From Fimousia sp036311565 (GTDB lineage: Bacteria; Bacillota; Clostridia; Lachnospirales; Lachnospiraceae), in assembly GCA_036311565.1 (NCBI GenBank), contig JAXJPR010000043.1:1-23872 (forward strand): a stretch of 23,872 nt of DNA, given 5' to 3'. Each line of letters opens with the position of its first letter. The stretch's first letter is position 1. Shown here piece by piece: positions 14,980-22,333 of this stretch. Position numbers and translations under genes: made by a program. The notes under the pieces were generated by a model. That model ran no database searches. It was not told the DNA's origin and was given only the letters and a program-made list of their open reading frames with translations.

Positions 14980-15056
14980 TACACATTCAATCCTTTTGCA
15001 CATAACATTATGAGTCCTATTTTCACAGCAGATTTCTGTTCTTTTATTCTGAATAC

Positions 15057-15102
15057 TGTATATTAAATTCAGATTTTATAAAATTCCAAAATATTGCAAT
15101 GC
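15057..15102. repeat. Copy B of the 46-bp repeat, at the intact HAD gene end
   Basis: This is the partner of copy A at 4063-4108 (40 of 46 positions alike). It spans the last nine codons, including the stop, of the intact HAD phosphatase gene and 19 bases after it. Because here it belongs to a full gene, copy B or a close relative is the likely source type, and copy A is the fragment. Confidence 0.75.
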
Positions 15103-15843
15103 ATTTTGGACTCCATTTTCATCTACAGAATCTGTAATATAATCCGCCTGCTCCTTTGCTGCATTCTGGGCATTTCCCATAGCCACCCCAATTCCTGCAT
15201 AGGCAAGCATATCAACATCATTTTCTCCATCCCCAAACGCCATAATTTCTTCTTTTTGTATTCCATAACGTTTTAAAACTTGTTCAATTCCTGCTACTTT
15301 CCCACTTTTCTTAGAGATAATATCCATGCCGTTTCTATGCCATCTGGTCATTTTGCAGTTTGGCAGTTGACGAAGAAGTGCCTGGGCTGTATCCTCTTTT
15401 GCATGAACTATGAACTGATAAATGGTCGCCCCTCGATATTCTCCCAGTTTTGGAAGGTCCATGTGAATCTCTTTTTGAGTTTGTCGAACAAGGTCATCAA
15501 TCATATTTATATACATCCGATTTTCTTCGACAATTAAAATGGGGATTTTTTTCTGTTCAAACAAAGAAAGCATTTTTTTGACATCGCAAGCTTCAATGGG
15601 TGTTTCATAAAACATTTTTTTGTCTCCATCCAGACAAATTTGTCCATTCAATGTAACATACCCGTCAAAGTGCATATTACTAACAGGAAGACTTTCCATC
15701 TGCATCATATTTCTCCCTGTTGCAATAAATACCTTTAAACCCTTTTTTCTTAATGTTTTTAATGCTTTTTTGGTGCTTTCTGGCATTTCCATTTTATAAT
15801 TGATCAAAGTTCCATCAATATCAAAAAAAACTGCTTTTATCAT
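15076..15843 (-). CDS. Cof-type HAD-IIB family phosphatase
   Basis: This 255-residue hydrolase has the four HAD motifs in order: FFDIDGTL with Asp8 and Asp10, ATGR, a lysine in SKKSGKVAG, and GDGENDVDML. The large cap between motifs two and three places it in the Cof/IIB group, cytoplasmic phosphatases acting on sugar phosphates, phosphorylated cofactors or similar small substrates. The actual substrate cannot be read from sequence. The ATG at 15843 follows AGGAGTGAAAG, nine bases after the phosphoesterase stop, so the two are co-transcribed. Its 3' end is duplicated as a fragment 11 kb away between mogA and the peptidase gene. Confidence 0.9.
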   Translation of the reverse strand: MIKAVFFDIDGTLINYKMEMPESTKKALKTLRKKGLKVFIATGRNMMQMESLPVSNMHFDGYVTLNGQICLDGDKKMFYETPIEACDVKKMLSLFEQKKIPILIVEENRMYINMIDDLVRQTQKEIHMDLPKLGEYRGATIYQFIVHAKEDTAQALLRQLPNCKMTRWHRNGMDIISKKSGKVAGIEQVLKRYGIQKEEIMAFGDGENDVDMLAYAGIGVAMGNAQNAAKEQADYITDSVDENGVQNALQYFGIL

Positions 15844-15852
15844 CTTTCACTC

Positions 15853-17034
15853 CTATTGTACATATATATTATGATTTTTCATAGAATCATCCAAAATACT
15901 TTTTAAATATGTGTAAAAATAAAATGATTCTCCATATTGCTGCCATAATTTCCATCCGTGAGCATTCTTTACTTCATCCTGTATTTTATAAAAGCTTCCA
16001 GAAAAATAATATAAATTCATTCGGGCTGCATATGCTGCCATCTCAATTTTTATAACACCTGGTATCTGGCTGGCCATTTCTAATTCATCCATCACTTGAC
16101 GCATAAAATTATTATAATAAAATCTCCGGTAATTGCACCTCTCATTCCGTGACATAATGACTTGTCGTGTCTGATAAATGACATGCTTTCCATCTGTCAC
16201 AGTCAAAATTCCATATTGATGGGGATATGTGCATGGTGATGAGGTAGCAATATCTAAAATCCCATTCTGGCGTTCCATATGCTGCATATGCATATGCCCA
16301 CTTAAAAATACTGGTACCTGATATTTTTTCAAAATCCTGCCTACTTTCTCATGATTTCTCATTGTAAAATGATCTTGAAAAATACGGTTATGCAAAGCCA
16401 GATTATAATGTCCCATAACTAATGGATACGCATTCCATGATCTTGCCTCCTGTAATTTTTCTTCCAGCCATTCCAAAGATTCCTCTTTCATCTGGCCATA
16501 TTGCAATGGTTTTCCATTTAGGCGACAGCAATTATCAAGACAAATCAACCATATCCGCTTAGAAAAGGGTACCGCATAACTTAAGCTGTATGCATCTTTC
16601 GAAATTGCCTGCGCATATCCAAATTCCTCATATAAATCCAGAAATTCTTCTTCCCTGATGGTCTGTACCTGATAAGTTTCCTCTTTGCGATAACCTTTTG
16701 CATTTGGATGTCCAATATCATGATTACCTGGAACTACAAATATTGGAATTCCACTTTTCTTGACAATTTTTAATTTTTCTACCAATTCTTCATGACTTTT
16801 TAATTCTCCATTTAATGTCAAATCCCCAGTTAGTAAAATTGCATCCAATTGTTGCTGCTGTACTTCCAATAACACCTGATCAATTAACTTTTCCCCGTTT
16901 TTTATCTGTTTGCCATCGCTATGATAATACATATCCCGAAAAGCTTTCCCGTTGTCATACAATTTTTTTGACAAGAAATGAAGATCCGAACTGACCCCCA
17001 GTTTCACACAGTCACGATTACACATTACCTTCAT
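15853..17034 (-). CDS. Calcineurin-like metallophosphoesterase
   Basis: This 393-residue protein carries the dinuclear metal motifs of calcineurin-type phosphoesterases in order: SSDLHF, LTGDLTLNG, VPGNHDIG, VMGHYNLA and LSGHMHMQH. About 120 residues follow the catalytic domain, rich in aromatic residues and without a recognisable domain. There is no signal peptide, so it should act in the cytoplasm. Related stand-alone proteins cleave phosphodiesters, but the substrate is not predictable. The start at 17034 has GGGGA just upstream; a second ATG three codons later is possible. An extended -10 promoter lies about 45 bases upstream. It forms a two-gene unit with the HAD phosphatase. Confidence 0.87.
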   Translation of the reverse strand: MKVMCNRDCVKLGVSSDLHFLSKKLYDNGKAFRDMYYHSDGKQIKNGEKLIDQVLLEVQQQQLDAILLTGDLTLNGELKSHEELVEKLKIVKKSGIPIFVVPGNHDIGHPNAKGYRKEETYQVQTIREEEFLDLYEEFGYAQAISKDAYSLSYAVPFSKRIWLICLDNCCRLNGKPLQYGQMKEESLEWLEEKLQEARSWNAYPLVMGHYNLALHNRIFQDHFTMRNHEKVGRILKKYQVPVFLSGHMHMQHMERQNGILDIATSSPCTYPHQYGILTVTDGKHVIYQTRQVIMSRNERCNYRRFYYNNFMRQVMDELEMASQIPGVIKIEMAAYAARMNLYYFSGSFYKIQDEVKNAHGWKLWQQYGESFYFYTYLKSILDDSMKNHNIYVQ

Positions 17035-17075
17035 GATTCCCCACCATTTTTGCTGCTAATCTTTTGTTATTTATC

Positions 17076-17084
17076 ATTCTAGCA
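17076..17084 (-). promoter_or_regulatory. Extended -10 promoter of the phosphoesterase unit
   Basis: The minus strand reads TGCTAGAAT, an extended -10 (TGn plus TAGAAT, five of six to consensus), about 42 bases before the phosphoesterase ATG. No good -35 is visible. Its position between the preceding terminator and the gene supports the call. Confidence 0.5.
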
Positions 17085-17121
17085 TATTTTCTGTGCATAT
17101 TCTATAAGAGAAGAAAAAGGC

Positions 17122-17154
17122 AAAAGAAAAAGAGAATGCAATTGTCACATTCCC
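17122..17154 (-). terminator. Terminator of the iron uptake unit
   Basis: A minus-strand stem GGGAATG/CATTCTC (one G-T pair) with a 9-base loop is followed by TTTTTCTTTT. It lies 23 bases after the stop of the small FeoB-associated gene and closes the feo transcript. Confidence 0.75.
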
Positions 17155-17176
17155 TTTATTTGAGATTCTTGTAATT

Positions 17177-17341
17177 TTATTGTTTTTGATTCAAATCTTT
17201 TACCTGATGACAGTAACCGCCACAGCTTTTACAGTCAGCACCACACTGAATTGATTTTCCATTTTTCTTATCACGAATCATCCCACGGATGATGAGCCCT
17301 ACAATTAATATTAAAATTGCTGATACAACAATTGTTCCCAT
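17177..17341 (-). CDS. FeoB-associated Cys-rich membrane protein
   Basis: This short gene encodes 54 residues. A single hydrophobic N-terminal segment (about residues 3-18, IVVSAILILIVGLIIR) is followed by basic residues and then a cysteine-rich tail CGADCKSCGGYCH. That is the layout of the small FeoB-associated membrane proteins found next to feoB in Firmicutes, possibly an iron-handling partner on the cytoplasmic side. The ATG at 17341 follows AAGGAGGAAGATTTT. It lies 95 bases after feoB, with a hairpin and a possible own promoter in between, and is ended by a terminator. The family call rests on size, motif and position; its molecular role is not established. Confidence 0.85.
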   Translation of the reverse strand: MGTIVVSAILILIVGLIIRGMIRDKKNGKSIQCGADCKSCGGYCHQVKDLNQKQ

Positions 17342-17374
17342 AAAATCTTCCTCCTTCTTATTTCAACATTTTTT

Positions 17375-17383
17375 ATTATAGCA
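17375..17383 (-). promoter_or_regulatory. Possible promoter between feoB and the small Cys-rich gene
   Basis: The minus strand has TGCTATAAT, a perfect extended -10, 34 bases before the small gene's ATG. The upstream -35 region falls inside the 17386-17415 hairpin and is poor. It would allow expression separate from the Fur-controlled operon. Confidence 0.45.
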
Positions 17384-17385
17384 CG

Positions 17386-17415
17386 GAAAGCCTGCACATA
17401 AAAGAGCAGGCTTTC
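17386..17415. other. Perfect 10-bp hairpin after feoB
   Basis: The arms GAAAGCCTGC and GCAGGCTTTC pair perfectly around a 10-base loop, 21 bases after the feoB stop. No T tract follows on either strand, so it is not a standard terminator. It may protect the 3' end of the feo message or limit read-through into the small gene. Confidence 0.6.
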
Positions 17416-17436
17416 TATCATAAATATCAAATTTTA

Positions 17437-19584
17437 TTATTTTACAGTTTCTAGAGTGATATTTAATTTTTTACTTTCTTTATACGGTCTGAATAATAAG
17501 TAAATAAATGCTACGCATGCTGCAATTGCAATAATCGTAAAGATTCCAAATCCGCCGCCTGTTACCAGCATACCAATCTGATAGATACAAAGTGAAACAA
17601 TATAAGCTAACAGACACTGATATCCAATTGCAAATAAGAACCATTTCGTATTATTCATTTCACGTTTGATTGCACCCATAGCTGCAAAACATGGCGCACA
17701 AAGTAAGTTAAATACTAAGAATGAATATGCTGCCAATGGAGTCATACTTGCTTTTAAAGCACTCCAGATTTCTACACCATCTTCTGCAACTTCTTCTAAT
17801 CCATAAAGAATACCAAATGTTCCAACTACATTTTCTTTTGCAACTAAACCTGTGATTGCTGCTACTGCAGATTTCCAATCCCCCCATCCAAGAGGAGCAA
17901 ATACCCAGGCGAATAAGTTACCAATACGTGCTAAAATACTGTGATCTAATTCCATTGTTTCTAACATTCTAAATTGTCCATCTACCCATCCGAAGTATGA
18001 TGTAAACCAAACTAAGATAGTAGAAAGAAGAATAATTGTACCCGCTTTCTTGATAAAAGACCATCCGCGTTCCCACATGCTTCGAAGTACACTTCCTACT
18101 GTTGGTAAGTGGTATGCTGGAAGTTCCATTACGAATGGAGCGGGATCTCCTGCAAACATTTTTGTTTTCTTTAAGATAATACCAGAACAAATAATTGCTG
18201 CAATTCCAATAAAGTAAGCACTTGTTGCTACCCAGGAAGCATTATTAAATAATGCACCAGCAATTAATGCAATGATTGGAAGTTTTGCGCCGCATGGAAT
18301 AAATGTAGTCGTTATAATCGTCATTCTTCTGTCACGTTCATTTTCAATCGTACGAGACGCCATAACTCCTGGAACTCCACACCCAGTACCAATTAAAATT
18401 GGAATAAAAGATTTTCCAGAAAGTCCAAATCTACGGAAGATACGATCCATGATGAAAGCTACACGCGCCATATATCCACAGCCTTCTAAGAAAGCAAGGA
18501 AAATAAATAATACTAACATCTGAGGTACAAAACCGAGTACAGCTCCTACCCCTGCTACAATACCATCAAGAATTAAACCCTGCAGCCAGTCTGCACAACC
18601 AATACTTACTAATAGGCTTTCTACTGCTGGCGGAATAATTTCTCCAAATAATACATCATTTGTCCAGTCAGTTACGATCGTACCAACTGTTGTTACAGAA
18701 ACATAATACACCAGCCACATAACTGCTGCAAAGATTGGTAACGCTAGAATACGGTTTGTAACAATTTTATCAATCTTATCAGAGATTGTTAATTTCTCAC
18801 CTGTCTGTTTCTTTTCATAACATTCTCCAATGATTGCAGAAATATAATTATAACGTTCATTTGTAATGATACTTTCTGTATCATCATCCATAATAGTTTC
18901 AATTTTTGCAATTTCACTAGATACATCTGGAATCCGACTTAACTGTTCTTCAATCTTATCATCTTTTTCTAATAATTTAACTGCAAAGAAACGTTTTTGT
19001 TCTTCAGCAACTTCCCTGCCCAGTTTATTTTCAATAGAAGTTAAAACTGCTTCTACTTCTTTATCAAATGTATGTACCTGTTTAGAAGATTCCTTTGATT
19101 CAGCAAGTTTTACTGCTAGATCTGCTGCTTTTTCAACACCTTCGCCTTTTAATGCAGAAATTTCAATAACTTTACATCCGAGCTTCTTTGCTAATCTATC
19201 AATATGAATCTGATCACCATTTTTTCTTACGATATCCATCATATTGACAGCCATAACAACCGGAATTCCTAATTCCATTAATTGTGTTGTCAGATATAAG
19301 TTACGTTCAATGTTTGTACCATCGATAATATTTAAAATCGCATCTGGTTTTTCATTGATCAAATAATTTCTTGCAACTACTTCCTCTAAAGTATATGGAG
19401 ATAAAGAATAAATACCCGGAAGGTCTGCGATGATAACATCTTTCTTTCCTTTTAACTTTCCTTCTTTCTTTTCAACTGTTACCCCTGGCCAGTTTCCAAC
19501 ATACTGATTCGCACCAGTCAGGGCATTAAATAATGTTGTCTTTCCACTATTTGGATTTCCTGCTAAAGCAATTGTAATTGCCAT
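17437..19584 (-). CDS. feoB: FeoB, ferrous iron transporter
   Basis: This 715-residue protein has the full FeoB plan. An N-terminal G domain carries GNPNSGKT (residues 9-16), GVTVEKKEG, DLPGIYSL, NMMD and a SALKGEG loop. A helical spacer domain follows, then a membrane part with two gate repeats, including GCGVPGVMASRT and the conserved FIPCGAKLPI. It imports Fe2+ across the cytoplasmic membrane. The longest frame starts at 19641, but AAGGAGG lies eight bases before the ATG at 19584, giving the normal N-terminus MAITIALAGNP; an ATG two codons earlier is too close to that site. feoA lies 57 bases upstream. The genes share a Fur-controlled promoter ahead of the small Fur gene. Confidence 0.97.
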   Translation of the reverse strand: MAITIALAGNPNSGKTTLFNALTGANQYVGNWPGVTVEKKEGKLKGKKDVIIADLPGIYSLSPYTLEEVVARNYLINEKPDAILNIIDGTNIERNLYLTTQLMELGIPVVMAVNMMDIVRKNGDQIHIDRLAKKLGCKVIEISALKGEGVEKAADLAVKLAESKESSKQVHTFDKEVEAVLTSIENKLGREVAEEQKRFFAVKLLEKDDKIEEQLSRIPDVSSEIAKIETIMDDDTESIITNERYNYISAIIGECYEKKQTGEKLTISDKIDKIVTNRILALPIFAAVMWLVYYVSVTTVGTIVTDWTNDVLFGEIIPPAVESLLVSIGCADWLQGLILDGIVAGVGAVLGFVPQMLVLFIFLAFLEGCGYMARVAFIMDRIFRRFGLSGKSFIPILIGTGCGVPGVMASRTIENERDRRMTIITTTFIPCGAKLPIIALIAGALFNNASWVATSAYFIGIAAIICSGIILKKTKMFAGDPAPFVMELPAYHLPTVGSVLRSMWERGWSFIKKAGTIILLSTILVWFTSYFGWVDGQFRMLETMELDHSILARIGNLFAWVFAPLGWGDWKSAVAAITGLVAKENVVGTFGILYGLEEVAEDGVEIWSALKASMTPLAAYSFLVFNLLCAPCFAAMGAIKREMNNTKWFLFAIGYQCLLAYIVSLCIYQIGMLVTGGGFGIFTIIAIAACVAFIYLLFRPYKESKKLNITLETVK

Positions 19585-19641
19585 TTTCATATCCTCCTTA
19601 AACGTCTCAAAATTCGCATTTTTATCTTTTGTACTAAACAA

Positions 19642-19863
19642 TTATTCTACAACAATCATCTGTGCATCCGCTTTACGAACAGATAACTCATAGCCTCTTA
19701 CTGTAATTTCCACCGGATCACCAAGTGGTGCTACTTTTCTAACATAGACATCCACACCTTTGGTAATTCCCATGTCCATAATACGTCTTTTTACAGGCCC
19801 TTCACCCGTAAGCTTTACGACTTTTACTGTTTGGCCACATGGAATTTCTCGTAATGTTTTCAT
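19642..19863 (-). CDS. feoA: FeoA, SH3-like iron transport accessory protein
   Basis: This 73-residue protein has the FeoA fold signature, with GPVKRRIMDMGITKGVDVYV in the middle, PLGDPVEITVRGYELSVRK towards the end, and length typical of the family. FeoA is a small cytoplasmic SH3-like protein that is thought to interact with FeoB and support its activity. The ATG follows ATAGGAGGATATAAA, and the gene is 15 bases after the other feoA and 57 before feoB. This copy keeps the classic RRIMDMG segment, so it is the more standard of the two. Confidence 0.95.
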   Translation of the reverse strand: MKTLREIPCGQTVKVVKLTGEGPVKRRIMDMGITKGVDVYVRKVAPLGDPVEITVRGYELSVRKADAQMIVVE

Positions 19864-19878
19864 TTTTATATCCTCCTA

Positions 19879-20094
19879 TTAATTCACCATGATTTTATTT
19901 GCCATTTCTTTTCCGATGGCAACTCTGGAATCTTTTACATTTATAATCATATTTCCGTTAATTGCAGATACCACTGTCACCTGTGTTCCAGTTACAAATC
20001 CTAAATTCTCCAGAAATCTTCTAGTCTCTTCTTTTCCTCCTACTTTAAAAATTGTATTGGGTTCACCTACTGCAGCCATTGATAAAGGCATCAT
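19879..20094 (-). CDS. FeoA-family protein, second copy
   Basis: This 71-residue protein is a divergent FeoA with the pattern RRFLENLGFVTGTQVTVV and INVKDSRVAIGKEMANKI. It starts MMPLSMAAVGEPN, which fits the family N-terminus. The upstream ribosome site is weak (GAAGTGAAG), suggesting coupling to the small fur gene before it. Pairs of FeoA proteins before one FeoB are common in clostridia, where the two may have distinct partners in the transporter complex. The two copies here share little sequence beyond the fold, so they are not a recent duplication. Confidence 0.9.
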   Translation of the reverse strand: MMPLSMAAVGEPNTIFKVGGKEETRRFLENLGFVTGTQVTVVSAINGNMIINVKDSRVAIGKEMANKIMVN

Positions 20095-20147
20095 AACTTC
20101 ACTTCTTTCTTCTATATATAATCTTCTATCTTTTGTAATTTCTTTGT

Positions 20148-20390
20148 CTAGATCTCTACCTGATACATCGACTTTCGTGTAATAATGCCATATTCTTCTA
20201 ATGTTCTCATCATGCGATATACAGTCGCAATACCAATGGATGAATCTTTTTTTGATGCAAGATAATAGATTTCTTTGCAGGAAGCGCAGTCATTCTCCAA
20301 AATAATGTCAATCAAAATTCTTCTTTGATTTGTAATTCTGCAGCCATGGCTTCTCAGCTTTTCTATTACAATTTCACTATTGGCTGTCAT
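20148..20390 (-). CDS. Short Fur-family regulator, DNA-binding domain only
   Basis: This 80-residue protein corresponds to the N-terminal winged-helix domain of Fur proteins: LRSHGCRITNQRRILIDII, then CASCKEIYYLA and SSIGIATVYRMMRTLEEYGII. It stops at MYQVEI, where a full Fur (about 140 residues) would continue into the metal-binding dimerisation domain with its His and Cys ligands. That part is missing. The longest frame starts at 20444 with no ribosome site; ATG 20390 follows GAGAGG eight bases upstream and matches the family N-terminus. It is the first gene of the feo operon, 200 bases after a promoter with Fur boxes. It may be a degenerate regulator or a functional partner of a full-length Fur. 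Confidence 0.82.
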   Translation of the reverse strand: MTANSEIVIEKLRSHGCRITNQRRILIDIILENDCASCKEIYYLASKKDSSIGIATVYRMMRTLEEYGIITRKSMYQVEI

Positions 20391-20596
20391 ACTTCTTGCC
20401 TCTCTTTCTATATCATAAACATTATACTTATCAAAAGAAAACATGCGTCATCACCATCGTTCTCAGGAGGGATCTTTGTAGAAATAGTAATAATATGAGA
20501 ATCAATGGTGTATCCGGACGCTAAAAATCTCTTTTTTCTATATTGCGATAACGCTGTATTTTTTGAAAGCGATTATCAATTTCATATTCATTTTTA
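20391..20596 (-). other. Untranslated leader of the feo operon
   Basis: About 200 bases lie between the promoter and the fur-like start. An in-frame upstream ATG (20444) adds 18 codons without a ribosome site and is probably not used. I see no terminator or recognisable riboswitch, only a partial Fur-type half-site (ATTATCA) near 20573. Confidence 0.35.
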
Positions 20597-20625
20597 ATGA
20601 TAACTGTTATCATTTATATTGTCAA
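20597..20625 (-). promoter_or_regulatory. feo operon promoter overlapped by a perfect Fur box
   Basis: The minus strand has TTGACA (20620-20625), a 17-base spacer and TATCAT (20597-20602). A perfect 7-1-7 dyad, TGATAAC-T-GTTATCA on the plus strand, occupies 20598-20612. This matches the Bacillus-type Fur box TGATAAT-N-ATTATCA and covers the -10, so iron-loaded Fur should block RNA polymerase. Confidence 0.88.
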
Positions 20626-20634
20626 GTATTTTAT

Positions 20635-20649
20635 TGATAGTAATTATCA
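20635..20649. promoter_or_regulatory. Second Fur box upstream of the feo -35
   Basis: TGATAGT-A-ATTATCA is a 7-1-7 Fur-type dyad with one arm mismatch, centred 37 bp from the first box and just upstream of the -35. Two boxes flanking the -35 suggest cooperative repression. Confidence 0.75.
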
Positions 20650-20675
20650 TTTATAAGAATTTTCTTTTTTTGCAT

Positions 20676-20709
20676 AAAAAAAAAACCTGCTTTCATTTCT
20701 GAAAACAAG
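20676..20709 (-). terminator. Terminator of the purine permease gene
   Basis: On the minus strand a 9-bp stem CTTGTTTTC/GAAAGCAGG (two G-T pairs) with a 6-base loop is followed by ten T. It lies 19 bases after the permease stop and before the feo promoter. Confidence 0.92.
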
Positions 20710-20728
20710 ATTTCTTCTTATTCTTTTC

Positions 20729-22096
20729 TTATAATAAAATGTATTTTAAGATAAATGCTATGGTCAATGCATACATCAGCCAACTGATTTTCTTTTCCTT
20801 TCTTCCACATAATAAATGCAAAATAGTAAAAGAAATAATACCAAATGCAATTCCCTCTGAAATACTATATAAATAAGGCATCGCAATCATACAAATAAAC
20901 GCTGGTACTGCTTCTGGCAAATCATTAAAGTCAATATCAACAACTGATGATGTCATCAAAAATCCTACCACGATAAGTGCTGGAGCTGTTGAAAAAGATG
21001 GAATTGCCAAAAAGATTGGAGATAAGAAAACAGAAAGTCCAAACAAAACTGCAGCTGTAATCGCTGTTAATCCTGTTCTTCCTCCTTCTGCCACACCAGA
21101 AGCACTTTCCACAAAAGTAGTTGTTGTAGAAGTTCCAAGAACCGCTCCAATTGCAGTTCCAACAGCATCTGCTAACAATGCTCCTTTGATATTAGGCAGT
21201 TTTCCTTCTTCATCCAGCATATCCGCTTTTGAAGATACTCCGATTAAAGTTCCTAAAGTATCAAATAAATCTACAAATAAAAATGCAAAAATAATAAGAA
21301 AAAAGGTTGGTGACAGCATACTTCCAAGGTCCATTTTCATGAAAGTCGGTGCTAAACTAGGAACACTGATTCCCGCTGAAAAATCAGGAAGAAGAGAATA
21401 CATCCCTACAGAAGCATCTGGTACATAAATTCCTATTAACTGGCATATAATACCTAAGATCCAGGTTGCTAATATTCCCAAAAGAATATTTCCTTTTACA
21501 TTTTTAACCATCAATACAGTCGTCAACAATACCCCAACTAAAGCTAAAATAACACCTATACCTACAGAGTTCATAGTTCCATTTTCTACTGCTTCTTTAA
21601 AACTAAAAAATGCAACCTTTGTTGAATCATCTGCCACTACAATAGATGCATTCTGCATTCCGATAAACGCAATATATAATCCAATTCCTACCGTAACAGC
21701 TTTCTTAAGTGTCATAGGAAATGCATTAAAAATTGCTTCCCGGACCTTCGTTAGGGAAAGAATAATAAATATAATCCCTTCTGCAAATACTGCTGCAAGC
21801 GCCATCTGCCAGGTATAGCCCATACCAATTACTACTGTATAGGCAAAATATGCATTCAGACCCATACCTGGTGCCAGAACAAATGGATAATTTGCAAATA
21901 CTGCCATTAAAATAGTAGCAAGACAGGATGCTAACGCCGTTGCTGTAAATACAGCACCTGCATCCATTCCACAAGCAGATAAAATACTTGGATTTACTGC
22001 CAAAATGTAGGCCATTGTCATAAATGTCGTAATCCCGGCAATAATCTCAGTCTTGACATCTGTCCCATTTTCTGACAAATGAAAAATTTTTTCCAT
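20729..22096 (-). CDS. NCS2 family purine permease, AzgA/PbuG type
   Basis: This 455-residue integral membrane protein has about 12-14 spans. It begins with the AzgA-group N-terminus EIIAGITTFMTMAYILAVNP and has VLAPGMGLNAYFAY, FLFVDLFDTLGTLIGVS and GTSTTTTFVESASGVAEGGRTG. These mark the guanine/hypoxanthine/adenine transporter subgroup (PbuG, PbuO, AzgA) rather than uracil or xanthine carriers. It imports purine bases by proton symport. The ATG at 22096 follows AGAGGAGG. It is a single-gene unit with its own extended -10 promoter and terminator. The 5' region is only about 40 bases and holds no purine riboswitch, unlike many pbuG genes. The exact base preference is not readable. Confidence 0.92.
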   Translation of the reverse strand: MEKIFHLSENGTDVKTEIIAGITTFMTMAYILAVNPSILSACGMDAGAVFTATALASCLATILMAVFANYPFVLAPGMGLNAYFAYTVVIGMGYTWQMALAAVFAEGIIFIILSLTKVREAIFNAFPMTLKKAVTVGIGLYIAFIGMQNASIVVADDSTKVAFFSFKEAVENGTMNSVGIGVILALVGVLLTTVLMVKNVKGNILLGILATWILGIICQLIGIYVPDASVGMYSLLPDFSAGISVPSLAPTFMKMDLGSMLSPTFFLIIFAFLFVDLFDTLGTLIGVSSKADMLDEEGKLPNIKGALLADAVGTAIGAVLGTSTTTTFVESASGVAEGGRTGLTAITAAVLFGLSVFLSPIFLAIPSFSTAPALIVVGFLMTSSVVDIDFNDLPEAVPAFICMIAMPYLYSISEGIAFGIISFTILHLLCGRKEKKISWLMYALTIAFILKYILL

Positions 22097-22137
22097 AATT
22101 TCCTCCTCTGTTATACTATATTTATTTACATTTCAGT

Positions 22138-22146
22138 ATTATAGCA
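22138..22146 (-). promoter_or_regulatory. Extended -10 promoter of the purine permease
   Basis: The minus strand reads TGCTATAAT, a consensus extended -10, 41 bases before the permease ATG. The -35 region is weak, as is common for this promoter type. Confidence 0.7.
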
Positions 22147-22269
22147 TACTTTATCAAATTTATTCTACTTCTTTTCAAATCATTACAATGATTGTTTTTT
22201 GAGCTTAAAGTCTTCTATTTTTCTTTATCACACTGACGTATCATCTTATTACCTCATTACCATACCGAC

Positions 22270-22299
22270 TTGCATAAGTGACGCCGAAAAAGATATAAT
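22270..22299 (+). promoter_or_regulatory. Promoter of the sodium symporter gene
   Basis: TTGCAT (22270-22275), an 18-base spacer and TATAAT (22294-22299) lie 34 bases before the TTG start of the symporter gene. It is divergent from the permease promoter. Confidence 0.7.
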
Positions 22300-22333
22300 A
22301 AAACACAAATTAAATATTTGGGAGGACAAAATT

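Noticed and set aside
15003..15075. Inverted repeat CTGAAT/ATTCAG upstream of the CRP-family gene as an autoregulatory operator
   Set aside because: The arms are only 6 bp, 12 bases apart, in AT-rich DNA, and part of it belongs to the 46-bp repeat; evidence is too thin.
19879..20190. Fur-FeoA fusion or frameshift, because the second feoA frame is open upstream into the fur gene
   Set aside because: The intervening stretch is low-complexity purine-rich sequence that is open by chance, and MMPLSMAAVGE is the normal FeoA start.
22097..22198. Purine riboswitch before the NCS2 permease
   Set aside because: Only about 40 bases lie between the -10 and the ATG, with no three-way junction or purine aptamer sequence.
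22199..22333. 45-residue N-terminal extension of the symporter
   Set aside because: It would begin upstream of the promoter at 22270-22299 and lacks a ribosome site; the TTG after GGGAGG gives the family N-terminus.
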